A stretch of 64,000 nucleotides of DNA from Anthopleura xanthogrammica (Eukaryota > Cnidaria > Anthozoa > Actiniaria > Actiniidae). Where the stretch lies: the NCBI GenBank assembly GCA_964019055.1, contig OZ025209.1:2554197-2618196 (forward strand), given 5' to 3'. Each line of letters starts with the position of its first letter. Within the stretch, counting starts at the first letter, position 1. Both the position numbers and the translations under genes were made by a program. The notes under the pieces were generated by a model. That model made no database searches. It had not been told where the DNA came from and saw nothing but the letters and a program-made list of their open reading frames with translations. Shown piece by piece: positions 13,001 through 23,614 of this stretch.

Positions 13001-16000
13001 AGCCATTTTGGATGATCTTATGGTGCTTTCTGGTGTTATATCTTTGAATAAGGCCCGTTTTTCGGTCGGCTTTGTCGTTTTATTGTAAGTCACTGATCTG
13101 GCATAAACATGATCTCTTTTTAAAGAGAAGTCGGTGTATTTTCTATTTAATTTTCGAATTTTATTATTATTGAACTGAAAAAGGTTATTTTTTGAAATAT
13201 TAGCGTTTCTTCTCCGAGCCTTAACAAGGAGGACAGACATAATACTCAAGGGAATGACTTGTGGTTTGAGCGCCGGGAAATCATTGTGTCAAGACGGAAA
13301 TTAAGGTCTTGACTCGTGATCTCAAATGGACAATACATCCCAACGGCAAAATCATCGAAAGAAGAATGAATAGAAGCCTTGTTTTTGAGGCAAAAATAGA
13401 TCAAGCAAGCATAAAATAGTTATGACCGTTCATACCCAGACAGTATCATATCGTAGAAGTCTTAACCTTATTGACCAGCTCAGCCCTATCGTGTCCTTAT
13501 CAAGAGTTTGAAATTCTCCTTCAGGACTTACTAACTATATTTCAAACGTATCTATGAGCGTGATCAACTTGTAAGATTAAGATCTTTCTTTTCAAGAAAT
13601 TAAAGAATGGCTTCATTGGTTTAGATTATGGAACTATACTATTCATATATCAGTTCCATCAAGTGACCTAATTTCGTGGTGAAGAAACGTGCCTGAGGGC
13701 TCAGACGGTTTTACCAAACTGTCGCGCATTTCATAAGAAATAATGTCGATAAGTAAATTCTACACCATTATAAATGTTCTAAGTAAAATTATTTTTCTCA
13801 GAGGCTCGTCGCTTGTTTGGAACTAAAAACGAACGTTGCTCCTCCCACGTGACCTGATACAAAGGCTTGTCATGCGCATGCGCTGTTGACAGCAGTTTGT
13901 TCAATTTGAAACACGTCTTTTTAAATAAATCATTATCAAATTTCGAGGTTGATTCAGGGTTATCTTTTTTGACCAGGTTTATTTGACAGCCAAGCAGTGT
14001 CGAAAAGAAAAGTTGGCTATGAACATGCAGTCTTTCTGCAGCTAAAGTTAACATGTGTCGACTTTTACCATATGTTAAAATTTGTTGAAAAGACTTCAGG
14101 AATTAGGAAGCCATTTGGCTGCTGTTGCTGGCGTCAGTGTCAACTGCGTTGGCGTATGCTCCGCGAAGTTGTGCAATTTTACACAAAAGACGCCGAAAAA
14201 AATTACTTTTCAAAATGTAATTAGTGCGTTCCAGCCCTCAACCCATTTGTGTTGACGTGTTCAAATGTCAAATCATTTGAACAAACGAGAATATAATAGG
14301 GGCCCAATTTGAGCAGACATTCAGTTCCAAGGGTTCAAATAAATCCAAAAACCAATGCAAAAAAAAAAACAAGAAGAGAGCATAAATAAGAGAGGGAAAC
14401 TTCTTAATACCGCGCGCGCCATGTGAATTTCCGGTTGGGCTATTTTTAGCATTTTAATTTGATGGCGTGGACGTGTGCGCGTGTGCTAAAAAACAACATA
14501 CTTTTCGTCGATTTTTCTCACTTTTTTCGACAAAATTTATTAGATAAAGCAAAAAGATCAGGATTGGCTATGTTCTGTTCTCTGATAAAACACGACTGAG
14601 GCTGTTGAACACTCGAAAAGACGCGAAATTTATGTTTTTCCCAAAAAATCTTTAGATGCTTTCGCTACTTCCAGGTTTGGATGAAGCACACAATTTTTGA
14701 CGCACAGGAGTAGGGTATATGGCGAAAATTGTTTGTACGCGGATGCTAAAAAATAGTCCAACCGGGAATTCACATGACGCGCGCGGTATTAAGAAGTTTC
14801 CCTCTCTTATTTATGCTCTCTTGAAAACAACCCTTTCTCGAACTATCCAGTTATATATACCTACTCTATGCTCTGAACCGATATCAGTATAGCAAAGCGC
14901 ATTCTGCTGGAGGGCTAGGTATGTGTTGAGTACATTGTCATATTCGTAATCATCAGCCCTTCTGCCCTGAGGCATCCCAAACAATGTTAAACATACGAGA
15001 CACGCCAGTTTTCAGTTCTTGAGTAGATTTTAAACACTTTTACGTCTTACTAGTTAGCAGTGAATTATGAGATCAGTTGACCGATAAAATGTGAATTATT
15101 CAAATTCATTCACGTAGTTCATTCGATGCACGGAACCTCCTGGAGCATCAAGAACTCAGTTTCCGGTTGAGGTGATCGCGTTACCGAAAGGAATTATGGG
15201 TCAACTATTTTTGGTTAGCATTTTCCGAGCAAGGACTGATTACAATGTATACTTCTCTTGTCGATTGAGATGAGTTTGACTGGCGTTTGCGGTCAATTCA
15301 CAGAAGGAAGAACTCGTATTTCATAGGTCCTCTTGGCAGAATTATGGGCAATGCTAAATGCAGTCAAAATAAAATATCGAATCCTCAATTCTGATTGGTT
15401 GACCTTGTATTTGTCCTGAAGGTCAACTCAGCTGGACCGTCCAGCTCTCCACAATTTTTGGCGGGACAACAATCAAAAATTAAGACCGCAATTATTTCCC
15501 TTATTTAGACAAACAATGTTAGTTTGATGTATGACGTATGTACGCAACTGGCCAGAGGACCCTTGGTACACGGCGCGCACACCTTGATGCGTGGATTGTA
15601 GACTATGATGGAATTTTAACTGCATTCACGTCTGTAAGAAAAGCTAAGTTTTCTGCTCCTGCGAGGCGTATAGGCCTCCTGTATGTAGAAAACTAAAATA
15701 CCAACGAAAAAGCATTGTGATTGGATGGTTCGTTTTTAAATTTTCGCGACTGTGATTGGTCAAAATGACAAAGGAAGCGCTAGAAATTCATGCGGAAATT
15801 CCCCGCCAATATGATTCCAAAACATGCAGCCATGTTGGATGATAGAATACAAAAAAATGTATGTCAGTAATTGTGTTAAATTCATCCAAGATGGCGCATA
15901 TAAAAAATAGCAATATGAAATAAAAACAAATTCATAAAAATAATAAATTATATATGTTGGTATTTTTCCCTCAGAACCTTGTGAAGACAAGCCATCGTGG

Positions 16001-17630
16001 GCGAAAGAATGTGTCAACTTGAAAAGGAATTTTGGTGAAAGAATTTGTACATCGACATACTACCACATGAATAGGATAGCTCGGAAAAAATGCAGAAGAA
16101 CCTGTGGATTGTGTCCAAAAGGTATAAATATCTATTAATAATAATAAATAATAATATCATAATTATCGATGGATTTGTAATGTCCTCAAGATATTTGAGT
16201 CGACCACTTTTTGTAAACAATATAAAGTCTGAAGAAAGAGTAGATCTACAATATGTAATGTTCCATTGTTCTACACGTCAATCAGTGGTTTTCCAGAGTC
16301 GGGGGGATGAGCACGAAAGTTCCTGCCAAAACGCGCGACTGATTACTGACTTAACCTACAGTACAATTTGAAAAATGTTGCGGCAAGACAAGTTGCAGCA
16401 ATCGTTGGGAAAAATAGAATTCGTTTCTACTTTTGGCAACGATTGCGTCTCCGTTGCACCGTGTATACCCTCTTGCAACTTGCGTCACAACGCCGTTGCG
16501 AGAAAAGTTGCAGAGAAAATCCCGGCCATTGAAGCCCAGCATTTTGTTGTTATTTTATCCATTCACAAGCTTTGTTCTCCCAGTGGTGGAGTACCTGGTT
16601 TTTTTCTCTCATTATTAATTTCTTTTAATGTTAATTTCCATATCATCTTTAATCTACTTTTGAAAAATTATTTATTTTAAACTGAACATTACAGCTAGTC
16701 ACTTAATAACAACATTTCAGTTTTTGTCGGAAATTATATTTTCATTTTTCATTCTACGAGCTCTACATTTTCACTTTCAGATGAGTTATCTATGTGTCCA
16801 TCGCGTTAATTTCATTTAAATATGGATTTTGGTTTCTCTTTCGTGTTAATTTTCTTCATTTGAAAGTATTTTTGCCCTCGATTCGCGTTAATTTAAGTCG
16901 CGCTAATTTCCTATAATAAGGTAATCACAATTGGCTTGTTTGTTAGGGGTACCGGCTCAACCACTTATGTGCAGCATTTCACGACATGGATGTTGCTGGG
17001 ACAGAGTGACGGCTGCTACTGGACCACGTGACCGTGGATGTCCACGTGAGTAAGCACAATATGATTTTGTGGGGGGAGGGGTGGGGACGAATGTAACCTT
17101 ACTAAAACTCAGTTTTCTATTTTATCACTTTTTTGGCATGAAAAATCGAAAATAAGAGAAAAATTGAATTTGCTTCCAAGTCAGGATAACAAAAATGCCC
17201 TGCACTACGAAAATGTTTTCTCAGTGTGCTATATTGACGGAGTTCCTGTGGACTGATATTGTTTCCCGTTTTGGGCAGGAAGGTTGGTGCACAGGCAGCC
17301 CATGAACCTTCCTTGTAAATCCCAAGTTTTCTTTACAAATTTACCACTTTTTTTTTTAATTAAAAAGAAAAATTCACATATTTTGAAATATATATATTTT
17401 TACTTCCAAAAGCTTGTTTAGACCGACATCGCTCATTGTGCCGATCCTTCCGTTGGATGTGTGCCGGAACTACACCCAAATCAGATTACATAAAGTTTCA
17501 CTGCCCAATCAGATGTGGGTTTTGTAACCCCAACACATACATCGCCACAGGGAAGGAGGAGAGCCTTCAATCTATACTGGCAAGAATGACATGGAAAGAA
17601 TACAGAGCAAGGAAGTCAAGGAGGGGCTGA
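7049..17630 (+). CDS. Secreted ShKT / papilin-motif / ShKT protein
   Basis: Four exons in phase 1 throughout: 7049-7121, 15975-16121, 16947-17045 and 17422-17630, giving 175 residues. Exon 1 encodes a signal peptide (MSAIK, then a hydrophobic stretch ending near Gly24). Exon 2 is one ShKT module with six cysteines spaced C-x9-C-x11-C-x14-C-x3-C-x2-C. Exon 3 has a papilin-like motif, C-x6-CC-x14-C, with the usual D, T-x-A and GP residues. Exon 4 adds five cysteines ending C-x3-C-x2-C. With the last cysteine of exon 3 these make a second ShKT module, so the two motifs share a cysteine. ShKT modules occur in venom peptides and also in matrix, mucus and protease proteins, so the role is not determined. 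Further phase-1 exons could hide in the 8.85 kb first intron; I found none. An in-frame ATG at 6965 would only add residues before the signal peptide. Confidence 0.75.
9422..9730. repeat. GGAT tetranucleotide microsatellite
   Basis: A long, partly degenerate (atgg)n tract, purest at about 9465-9570 and decaying on both sides with ggac and ggcgg variants. It creates overlapping open frames on both strands (Trp-Met-Asp-Gly one way, Ser-Ile-His-Pro the other) that are artefacts of a four-base repeat without stop codons. Confidence 0.95.
10415..10660 (+). pseudogene. Possible LINE reverse-transcriptase tail fragment
   Basis: An 81-codon frame contains the short string LWNRLPRGL. It resembles the W-N-x-L-P element near the C terminus of many CR1/L2/Jockey-type ORF2 proteins, where it is followed by a final Phe/Leu-rich helix as here. 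Nothing upstream in frame supports a full reverse transcriptase. If correct, it is a short 5'-truncated relic. Confidence 0.25.
11686..12135. repeat. 61-bp satellite array, about seven units
   Basis: The phrase gaatggttttcgtatgag recurs at 11691, 11754, 11815, 11876, 11937, 11998, 12059 and 12120. The spacing is 63 bp once, then 61 bp six times. Units differ by a few substitutions, and two sub-types alternate (ccgtaacatt versus ccgcgacatt). Because 61 is not a multiple of three and the unit has no stop on the minus strand, all three minus frames stay open across the array. The 187-, 117- and 88-codon frames there are therefore artefacts. Confidence 0.95.
12136..12390. repeat. Diverged flank of the 61-bp satellite
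   Basis: The repeat decays here into two longer, more diverged units. Each contains a gaaatggcttcc or similar block and the word acttacag, and the stretch ends near a run of tacggctacagtac. The reverse complement of this stretch is recognisable at 1118-1290. Weaker traces of the core word gaaatggcttcc also occur near 17990 and 31130, so the family is dispersed across the region. Confidence 0.65.
12812..13021. repeat. 107-bp tandem duplication
   Basis: Two adjacent copies begin gtactttcgg at 12812 and gtgctttcgg at 12919. Both carry tgcgcaaaaa, acagttactgtc, a tcttcttcttc run and acacagccattttg in the same order. They differ by small indels in A and T runs and a few substitutions. No coding meaning is seen. 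Confidence 0.85.
14374..14822. mobile_element. 449-bp inverted-repeat element, 75-80 bp arms
   Basis: The left arm (aagagagcataaataag, then gggaaacttcttaatacc and a cgcgcgc core) is repeated in inverse at 14743-14822 with only a few differences. The roughly 290-bp centre has no open frame of note. Long terminal inverted repeats without a transposase indicate a non-autonomous DNA transposon. Confidence 0.85.
15164..15436. mobile_element. MITE, AACTCAGCTGG family (copy 1)
   Basis: This segment matches 25663-25948 in reverse orientation. Shared blocks include ggaattatgggtcaacta, ttggttagcattttc, the word attctgattggttgacctt and the terminal caactcagctgg. The 25-kb copy has cleaner ends, and there the same terminal word appears inverted at both edges. 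Confidence 0.75.
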
Positions 17631-17675
17631 GCCAAAAACACTGGTGAAACTGTTATTTATAAATGTCTTCACCAA

Positions 17676-17862
17676 TCGACCTTTTTGGCTTGGGCGTAAT
17701 GTTTTCCCAAGTGCCATTCTCTAGAGTATCATTTCTTTCTTTAGCCATTGCACATGAGAAGACACAAATATGGTTAGAACTCAAACAAGGAATCTTATTC
17801 TCAAGAAAATGAGATGGGGTCTGAAATGGGAAAACGTTACGCCCCAGGCCAAAAAGGTCCAT
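17676..17862. mobile_element. MITE with about 35-bp inverted repeats (copy 1)
   Basis: The left arm contains gacctttttggc and gtaatgttttccca. The right arm, inverted, contains tgggaaaacgttac and gccaaaaaggtc. A second, more diverged copy of the same element lies in a Domino-type-gene intron at 50447-50610. The element falls just past the stop codon of the ShKT gene, so it may be part of its 3' UTR. Confidence 0.75.
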
Positions 17863-19431
17863 AGCTATCGGATTAATGGATTTGGAGTTTCAGGCTTTAT
17901 ATTCTATTCTTCATTATTGCATACCTAACACGTTTTTTTTGTTATTCATCGTGTTTTACTATTATACTATGATATGCAGTAACACTGAAATGGCTTCCCA
18001 TTGTTCAGAATAATTCTCCCAATCATAACATTTTTTAGCAAATTATATTAACAATAGTGTATATGTTACCGTAGGACAGAGAAAATTAATCAATATTACT
18101 GGGTGGTTCAAGAATATGTTCAAATAAAGAACAGTTTGACTGTTATATGTATAAAGTTTAAGCAATATTGTAAAATGTATCAACAAAGTAGCATGATATG
18201 CTAAGTGTTACAATTTAAGGCTGTGATAAGTTGATTATCCAATTAAATCCAACGATTCCATACATGTTGGGCACACACAATTTTCCTGGATTGAGGCAGC
18301 AAAAACGAGGATAGTCAGTTGTCCATGATCTGTGATCTGTGTTTTTTATTCACCCTTCAAGCTTTATCATCCATAAAGAATCATTTTTAGTGATACTTAA
18401 TGGAAAAGCCAGCTTTCCACAGATCAAGGACTGACTAGCCTGCTTTTCGCACGCTCAAGCCAGAAATCTGTGGGTTTCTGCCATGTTTAGAATTGGAGTA
18501 TTCAAGGTGTGGTATTGAATAGATGATGGAAATAAAATAGGTAGTAGTGAAAAAAATATTAAAGTTAGTTTTCGTAATGCAAGAATATAGATTTTGGAAC
18601 GAAGTGTTTGTTTCTGACACAATTTGTTTTGGAAAAAATTAAAATTTTGTGAGGGTAATGAAAACCCCTATCAAAGTAGATAATAAGGGTTAGAAAAACG
18701 TATCATTTAAAACAAAAGAAAAATGTATTCTTCATGAGAGGAGGAACATTGAAACAACTAAAAGTTAAAAATTTTGGAATAAAAATCAAATATTTTTTTA
18801 TGGAGAATAAATTTTAGTTTTGTATATTATAGTGAAAAATGCACATTAAATGTTCACTAGGAGAATAGACAAATTTTAGAAATGTGATATTATAAGACTT
18901 TAGTTGTGAATCTTTACACATTTATTTAGCTTTTATAATCAAGTTAGATATATAATTCTATGTATCAGCCATCCTGTACATATGTAGCTTTATGCATGAA
19001 AGTTACAATAAAGTTGTTTTAACAATTAAAATTCTTTAGACAAGAAAGGAATTTCAAAAGATTTTGACAACCATTTTGTGCTAACAGCTATTGAGTTTTG
19101 ACCATTTTGAAATGTTGGTATGGTCAGGGTCTTAGAGGGGTGGTAAACACTCAATAGGGATTGCCCCCATAAGGCAAGGGGAAGAAGATACAGCCGCAAT
19201 AAGGTGATGACTAACAGAGTAATCGAAGAAGTATCACATGTACTACTGTATCCCTACTCTGTCCTAGAAGGGCCAGAATAGCCCCCAAAAAGTACCGGCC
19301 TTAAAGCAGATCAAATCTTTTCTCACAGAGTAGAGTTACTATCCCCAACTTTACCCTAGAGTGACAGGAATGCCCCTTCAACAAGCACTGGCATTAAGGC
19401 AGCTCAAATATTTTCTCACAGAGTAGACTAA
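17863..19431. other. Intergenic, AT-rich
   Basis: No gene is seen here. Two aataaa hexamers on the plus strand, at 18123-18128 and 19007-19012, are candidate polyadenylation signals for the ShKT gene, whose stop is at 17630. A faint copy of the satellite core lies near 17965-18000. A tandem-like pair of phrases around agagtaga / ccctagagtgacaggaat recurs near 19326-19362 and 19423-19460 and runs into the last exon of ZMAT5. Confidence 0.45.
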
Positions 19432-20750
19432 CTATCCCCACTCTACCCTAGAGTGACAGGAATAGCCCCCAGGGGGTGGGGGTCTGAGTGAAGGGGGTAA
19501 AACACTCACATGAGGGAGTCCAGCAGGGAGGGTATTCTCTTCTTCTGTTTCCAAACTTGCTTTATCTTTTTCTTCCATCTTTTTCCTGCATTTTCTCCAC
19601 TTTATGAGCCAGTCTTCTACTGATAGTTTACTTTTCTCATTTCTTTGCTTCGCAGCTTCAGCTGATGTAAAATTGATTGAAAATCTTATCACTTGTTTTT
19701 ACTTGATGTGCAGAATGTTCATCAGCTGAATAACAAGTTTTCAATAGAATTCTTTCTCTCTGACAGCACATGGTACAGTCATTTGCATCTAAGCGTGAAC
19801 ACCAGACATCAAAACATGTCCTAAGTGGAGCCTGAAACTTGTATGTTTGGCAGCTCAAGGGTCAACATTTGGCAATCTTGTTTGACAGTCTCTTTTAAAA
19901 TCTACAAACGTTAACTTTTTAGCCACCAAACATAAAAGTTTCAGGCTCCATATGTTTTGATGTCTGGTGTTCACTCTAAGATGTAAGCAACTGTAGTCAA
20001 TGTTTGAAAACCATTTGAGCAAATAATGCAATTTATAGACTTTTATCATATGAATGAAACCCAGTGATTAATAATTTATATTAGATGCAGGGAAAGTTGC
20101 ACTGCATAAGTGCAGATGGGATTAGCACTGTGCTCTGTTCAAAATAACAACACAGTTCTCAACCAATCAGAACACATGCGCACAGTATCAAAGCTATACG
20201 ATATCATACATTATACCACAAAAACCATTATTTAATACATTGTAATTCTTGTTGGAATCTTACCTTGAGCAAGTAGAATCTGTGGGTTTGTGTGAGAGTA
20301 TCTGCAGTTTGTCCCAAAATTACAGGTCCCTGAAAAAATGCACATCAGTTAGGCATATGAAACCATGCATCTTTTAAAATATATATGAGTTTATGCCGAC
20401 TCTTTGGCAATTAGTGTCCAAATTCATGATTTTTTCGCTTACAGTTCATAAACTTTACCTGTTTGGAAAAAGCGACGACATGGTTGCTTATTTGCTTCTT
20501 CGACGAGCAGTTCTACGGGATCTAAAGTTCACAAAAAAGAAGGTAAAAATGCTGTTAAAACTAGAACCAAATAACTACAAGTTGATGAAGGACGGCTCGA
20601 ATTAACTGACAATATTTCGTCACCTTTGAAAGAATCGTAGTGTAGCTTTCGGTTTCGTTGGTGCTGAATTCCTTGCTCGTGTTTTTTACGGTTCTGCCGC
20701 GAGTAGGCAAATGATTTATCACAAAAATCACAATGATAACGTTTGCCCAT
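19432..20750 (-). CDS. ZMAT5, U11/U12 snRNP 20 kDa protein
   Basis: Four exons in transcript order: 20750-20624, 20521-20459, 20329-20264 and 19661-19432. All junctions are GT-AG in phase 1, giving 161 residues (human about 170). The protein opens [14 protein letters not shown], a matrin-type zinc finger (Cys7, Cys10, His24, His30). Exons 2 and 3 together build one CCCH finger, C-x8-C-x5-C-x3-H, split by an intron. The C terminus, ending in a proline-rich [12 protein letters not shown] and then VEWG, matches the vertebrate ending closely. The family is a component of the U11/U12 di-snRNP of the minor spliceosome, which recognises U12-type introns in the nucleus. Start, fingers and tail all match, so the identification is firm. 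Confidence 0.93.
19700..20050. mobile_element. Inverted-repeat element overlapping ZMAT5 intron 3
   Basis: Arms around 19787-19850 and 19921-19983 share, in inverse, the phrases gaacaccagacatcaaaaca and ggagcctgaaact. The outer left segment (catcagctgaata, then tctgacagcacatggt) recurs at 60930-61006 in an intron of the Domino-type gene. Two members of one non-autonomous family are likely, the second shortened. Confidence 0.7.
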
Positions 20751-20864
20751 CTTCCATCAACTGTCTGCCGCCATCTTGGTTTAAACTGTCTGCAGGAGAC
20801 TGGGACTAATACCACAGGGAGTCCAATAGTTCAGTTTTATCGAGTGCTTTTCCACTGAAGAGCC

Positions 20865-21047
20865 ATGGATGAGTCATATCCAGGTGGGCATGATTTTTAC
20901 CCCTGTAATGTATATATTCAAAAGAATCTACTACAAAACAATCTAAAATTAGGCCTAAAATTTATCTATGAATACTAAGTAACAGGAGTCAGATGATGAA
21001 GATTATCAAATCTTGGGTATCGTGTCACCTGGCAAATGCCCTAAGAG
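20865..21047 (+). CDS. Possible small divergent gene (two candidate exons)
   Basis: A strong Kozak-type start (gccATGGat at 20865) lies 115 bp from the ZMAT5 start on the other strand. An exon 20865-20909 with donor gtatat and a second exon 20986-21047 give a continuous acidic reading (SDDEDYQILG). A third piece could begin after a polypyrimidine-cag near 21584. I recognise no family, and the obvious early donor at 20884 leads to a stop. Treat as weak; a chance open stretch is equally possible. Confidence 0.2.
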
Positions 21048-22162
21048 GTACCAGCTTTCTCTCTGGTGGTCCTCTTAGATTTATGACACCTTAAGAGGTA
21101 ACGAATCTCAGATTTGGAACCTTAAAAGGTACGACAACCATCCCCACCCTTTTCCAATCAGAGAACCCCCTCCATATAAAGGAAAAAACTTATTTTAAAC
21201 TGTATTTTGAGCTTGTGTAAACTACAAGTATACAGTCACTATATTTGATTAACAGAGCACTGTTAAACTGAAAATAGTTGGTTAATAATTATTTTATATT
21301 TTTTTTGTACAAGCTGCATGCTGGCCAACCTTGTCCCTGCCATTTTGAAAAAAAGCAAGAAGAGAAGACCCTGGAAACGAGGTTGCATGCTGGCATTATC
21401 TAGCAACAGTTGCGATACCCTGGTTCCAGAGGCAGAGGCACTTTTAGGTGAACTGCTGCATGACCAGAGTAACACCTTCAAAACTCTCCACTCTGGTCAT
21501 GCAGCCCACCTTCGACTCACCTAAAAGTGCCTCTGGAACCAGGGTACAGTGACAAGCAATACAAAGACAACTGTTTTTTTTCAGTATGTACCTAATAAAA
21601 TTCACTTTATTAAAGTTTTATCTAACTGGTAAATAACAGTAAATATTCTCACCCTGAGAAAAGAAATAAATACACAATCAAATTAAAACACTCGCATAGA
21701 CATCATTCTAACATCTAAAATTTTTTATTTAAATTTGAGTATAAATGTTTGGTACTTTTTAAGTGCTTGGAGTAGCCTGACCTATTAGTTTGCTGTTGCC
21801 AAGGCACTTGCATTTATAATAGCCCTAATTATTCTACTTCTTAATAAGTATTTTCAAATGAATAGACTAACATTAATGATACAAATTTATAAAATGAACC
21901 TTGTTGTGGTGGTGGCTGTATTAAATTTTAAGGTGATTACCTGCTTGACCAAACGTTTTTATTATTTCTGGGTATTTTTTTTCTTTTCAATTTTAGACCA
22001 TCTGATAAGAATTTCTTGACGTTTTTTCTTTTCTCCTGATCATGATAACTCACATAAGAATAAATTATGCATGTGTATCTTGAGAAGTTAACATCAACAA
22101 CCAAAACGAGACGAATATTTAAACAGTATTTTGTCGCAAATGATTCCGAATTTGAAGTGTAT
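21048..22162. other. Intergenic between candidate exons and the vWA gene
   Basis: It holds a repeat around 21310-21390 (catgctggccaacctt, later gaggttgcatgctgg) and the hairpin element at 21416-21546. A reverse-strand aataaa near 21957-21962 could serve as the polyadenylation signal of the vWA gene, whose stop is at 22163. I see nothing else of note. Confidence 0.5.
21416..21546. mobile_element. 131-bp hairpin MITE
   Basis: The left end (taccctggttccagaggc) is mirrored exactly at the right end. Inside, both arms carry gcacttttaggtga and gctgcatgaccagagt in inverse orientation. The element is almost entirely stem with a short loop, the architecture of a foldback MITE. Confidence 0.85.
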
Positions 22163-23122
22163 TCAACTAATTGCTTTGTCTTCTGAAATCTCTTCTAGAA
22201 GTCCCAGATTTTTAATAGCTTTGTATTGGTCAGGTACCTCCATTAGAGCGTGCAAAGCAAAAGCAGCATCAGGGTATTTAGCGCTTGTAACGGTGTCATG
22301 AAACTCAACAAATTGGAAATTATCGAACTTTCTTTCGGGTAAGAGTTCGTCGTATTCATGCATCCGATCCCAAGGACCGTCCCCGACTCCAACAACTAAG
22401 ATTGAAATCGGGTAATTCGATGCCTTTACGATGGCTTCTCTAGTCTTGAGGTCCTGCTCTTCAACGACCTGTCCATCTGCAATGATTACTAATATATAAT
22501 AGGTTCTGTCTTTGCTTACAATATCGATCGCCTTTTCGATGATTGGTGCAAAACTCGTTGGTCCACTGAGTGAAACGTGTCGAACAACTTCGTTGTAGGA
22601 TTCTAGGACGCTTTCCAAACCCTTGCACGGTTGGTCAGTGGAGTTGAAGTTGAACACACTATGGTCTTTGGTCTTTACATCCCCAAATCCATACACTGGG
22701 ATCAAATTATCTTCATCAAAAGGTTCTAAGGTTTTTCCTATAGTTTTTATTACAGTTTGGTACGGGTTTAACTTCTTGGACGAGTTCTTGAAAATGTGAT
22801 GTAGTGATTTGCCATGGAAGCTCTTCCTTCCTTGCCACTCGTTGCTCGCTGTAAAGTCCACTCCGATGATTAGATTACTCGTTTCAAGTCCCGCTGTTTT
22901 TATGGCCTTAGAAACTTCCAAGATCGAGAAAAACTTGTCTTGAATGGCATGGAAGTCATCTTTAAGTCCCAGAGCTATCGATAGGCTAGAATCTTTGAAT
23001 GTCCTTGAGATTTTTTTGTAACCTTTGTAAGCTTCGCGAGGACGAGTGAAGACAACATACAGAAGGAATCCCACAACAGCTGTGCTAAAAAACACTATCA
23101 AATCCCACGGAAACCTTAACAT
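22163..23122 (-). CDS. Membrane-anchored copine/RGLG-type vWA protein
   Basis: A single-exon gene of 319 residues. The first 28 residues hold one hydrophobic segment (about 8-26) followed by basic residues, read as a signal anchor. The copine-type von Willebrand A fold starts near residue 83: IIGVDFTASNEW carries the D-x-T-x-S metal-site motif (Asp89, Thr91, Ser93). Later come GDVKTKDHSVF, a GPTSFAPII threonine loop and an IIADGQV aspartate, all standard for this family. It ends soon after EVPDQYKAIKNLGLL, a family signature. Copines normally carry two C2 domains before this fold, and plant RGLG ligases a RING after it; neither is present. Function is unknown; a calcium- or metal-dependent adaptor at a membrane is an inference. 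The ATG at 23122 is the first in frame, and no splice sites are needed. Confidence 0.85.
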   Translation of the reverse strand: MLRFPWDLIVFFSTAVVGFLLYVVFTRPREAYKGYKKISRTFKDSSLSIALGLKDDFHAIQDKFFSILEVSKAIKTAGLETSNLIIGVDFTASNEWQGRKSFHGKSLHHIFKNSSKKLNPYQTVIKTIGKTLEPFDEDNLIPVYGFGDVKTKDHSVFNFNSTDQPCKGLESVLESYNEVVRHVSLSGPTSFAPIIEKAIDIVSKDRTYYILVIIADGQVVEEQDLKTREAIVKASNYPISILVVGVGDGPWDRMHEYDELLPERKFDNFQFVEFHDTVTSAKYPDAAFALHALMEVPDQYKAIKNLGLLEEISEDKAIS

Positions 23123-23614
23123 TGTTAATTGTTAGGATTCTGGTGTTTAGAAAATCTATTTTCTTGTGATTTGAGTGATTTTAGTTTGTATTTGTGATCT
23201 ACAAGATGCTAAACAAACTGCACAAACTATACATTACGTAGTCTGTCTACAACAAACACGGCAGTTGCCATTGTCCACAAAACCAATCAAGTGCCACGGC
23301 CAACATTAACAATGCACCATCAATATAAATATTTTTAACCATTTATATTAAAATATGGGCGTTTTAAAAACTGTTAGATTTTGATCAATTATAAGAAATT
23401 CATGCTGTATGTTTTTCCTCATAAATACAAGTCGAATTTGCAACTCTATTTGCACCCTTTTCCCCCCTAGATACTTTGTGCTTTGGATTTTGAGTTTTGT
23501 TTTTGCGATTCTTTATTTTTTTATTCTCACACCGAACTCAATTCACACGCGGTAGTTCAAAGAAAATAAAAAATATCTGTTCACAGAAAAACATACAGGT
23601 TTATATATAGCTTT

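Larger units (their letters stand above)
7122..15974 (+). other. 8.85-kb first intron of the ShKT gene
   Basis: The intron is bounded by a strong donor (gtaagt at 7122) and an acceptor (ccctcag before 15975). It contains the GGAT microsatellite near 9.4-9.7 kb, the 61-bp satellite at 11.7-12.1 kb, a 107-bp duplication near 12.8-13.0 kb and inverted-repeat elements near 14.4-14.8 and 15.2-15.4 kb. The open frames inside it show no recognisable domain. It is far longer than the other introns in the window, so a missed exon, or a separate gene inside it, cannot be excluded. Confidence 0.5.

Noticed and set aside
13779..14054. 91-codon minus-strand frame
   Set aside because: No recognisable family; it lies inside the ShKT gene intron with no splice support.
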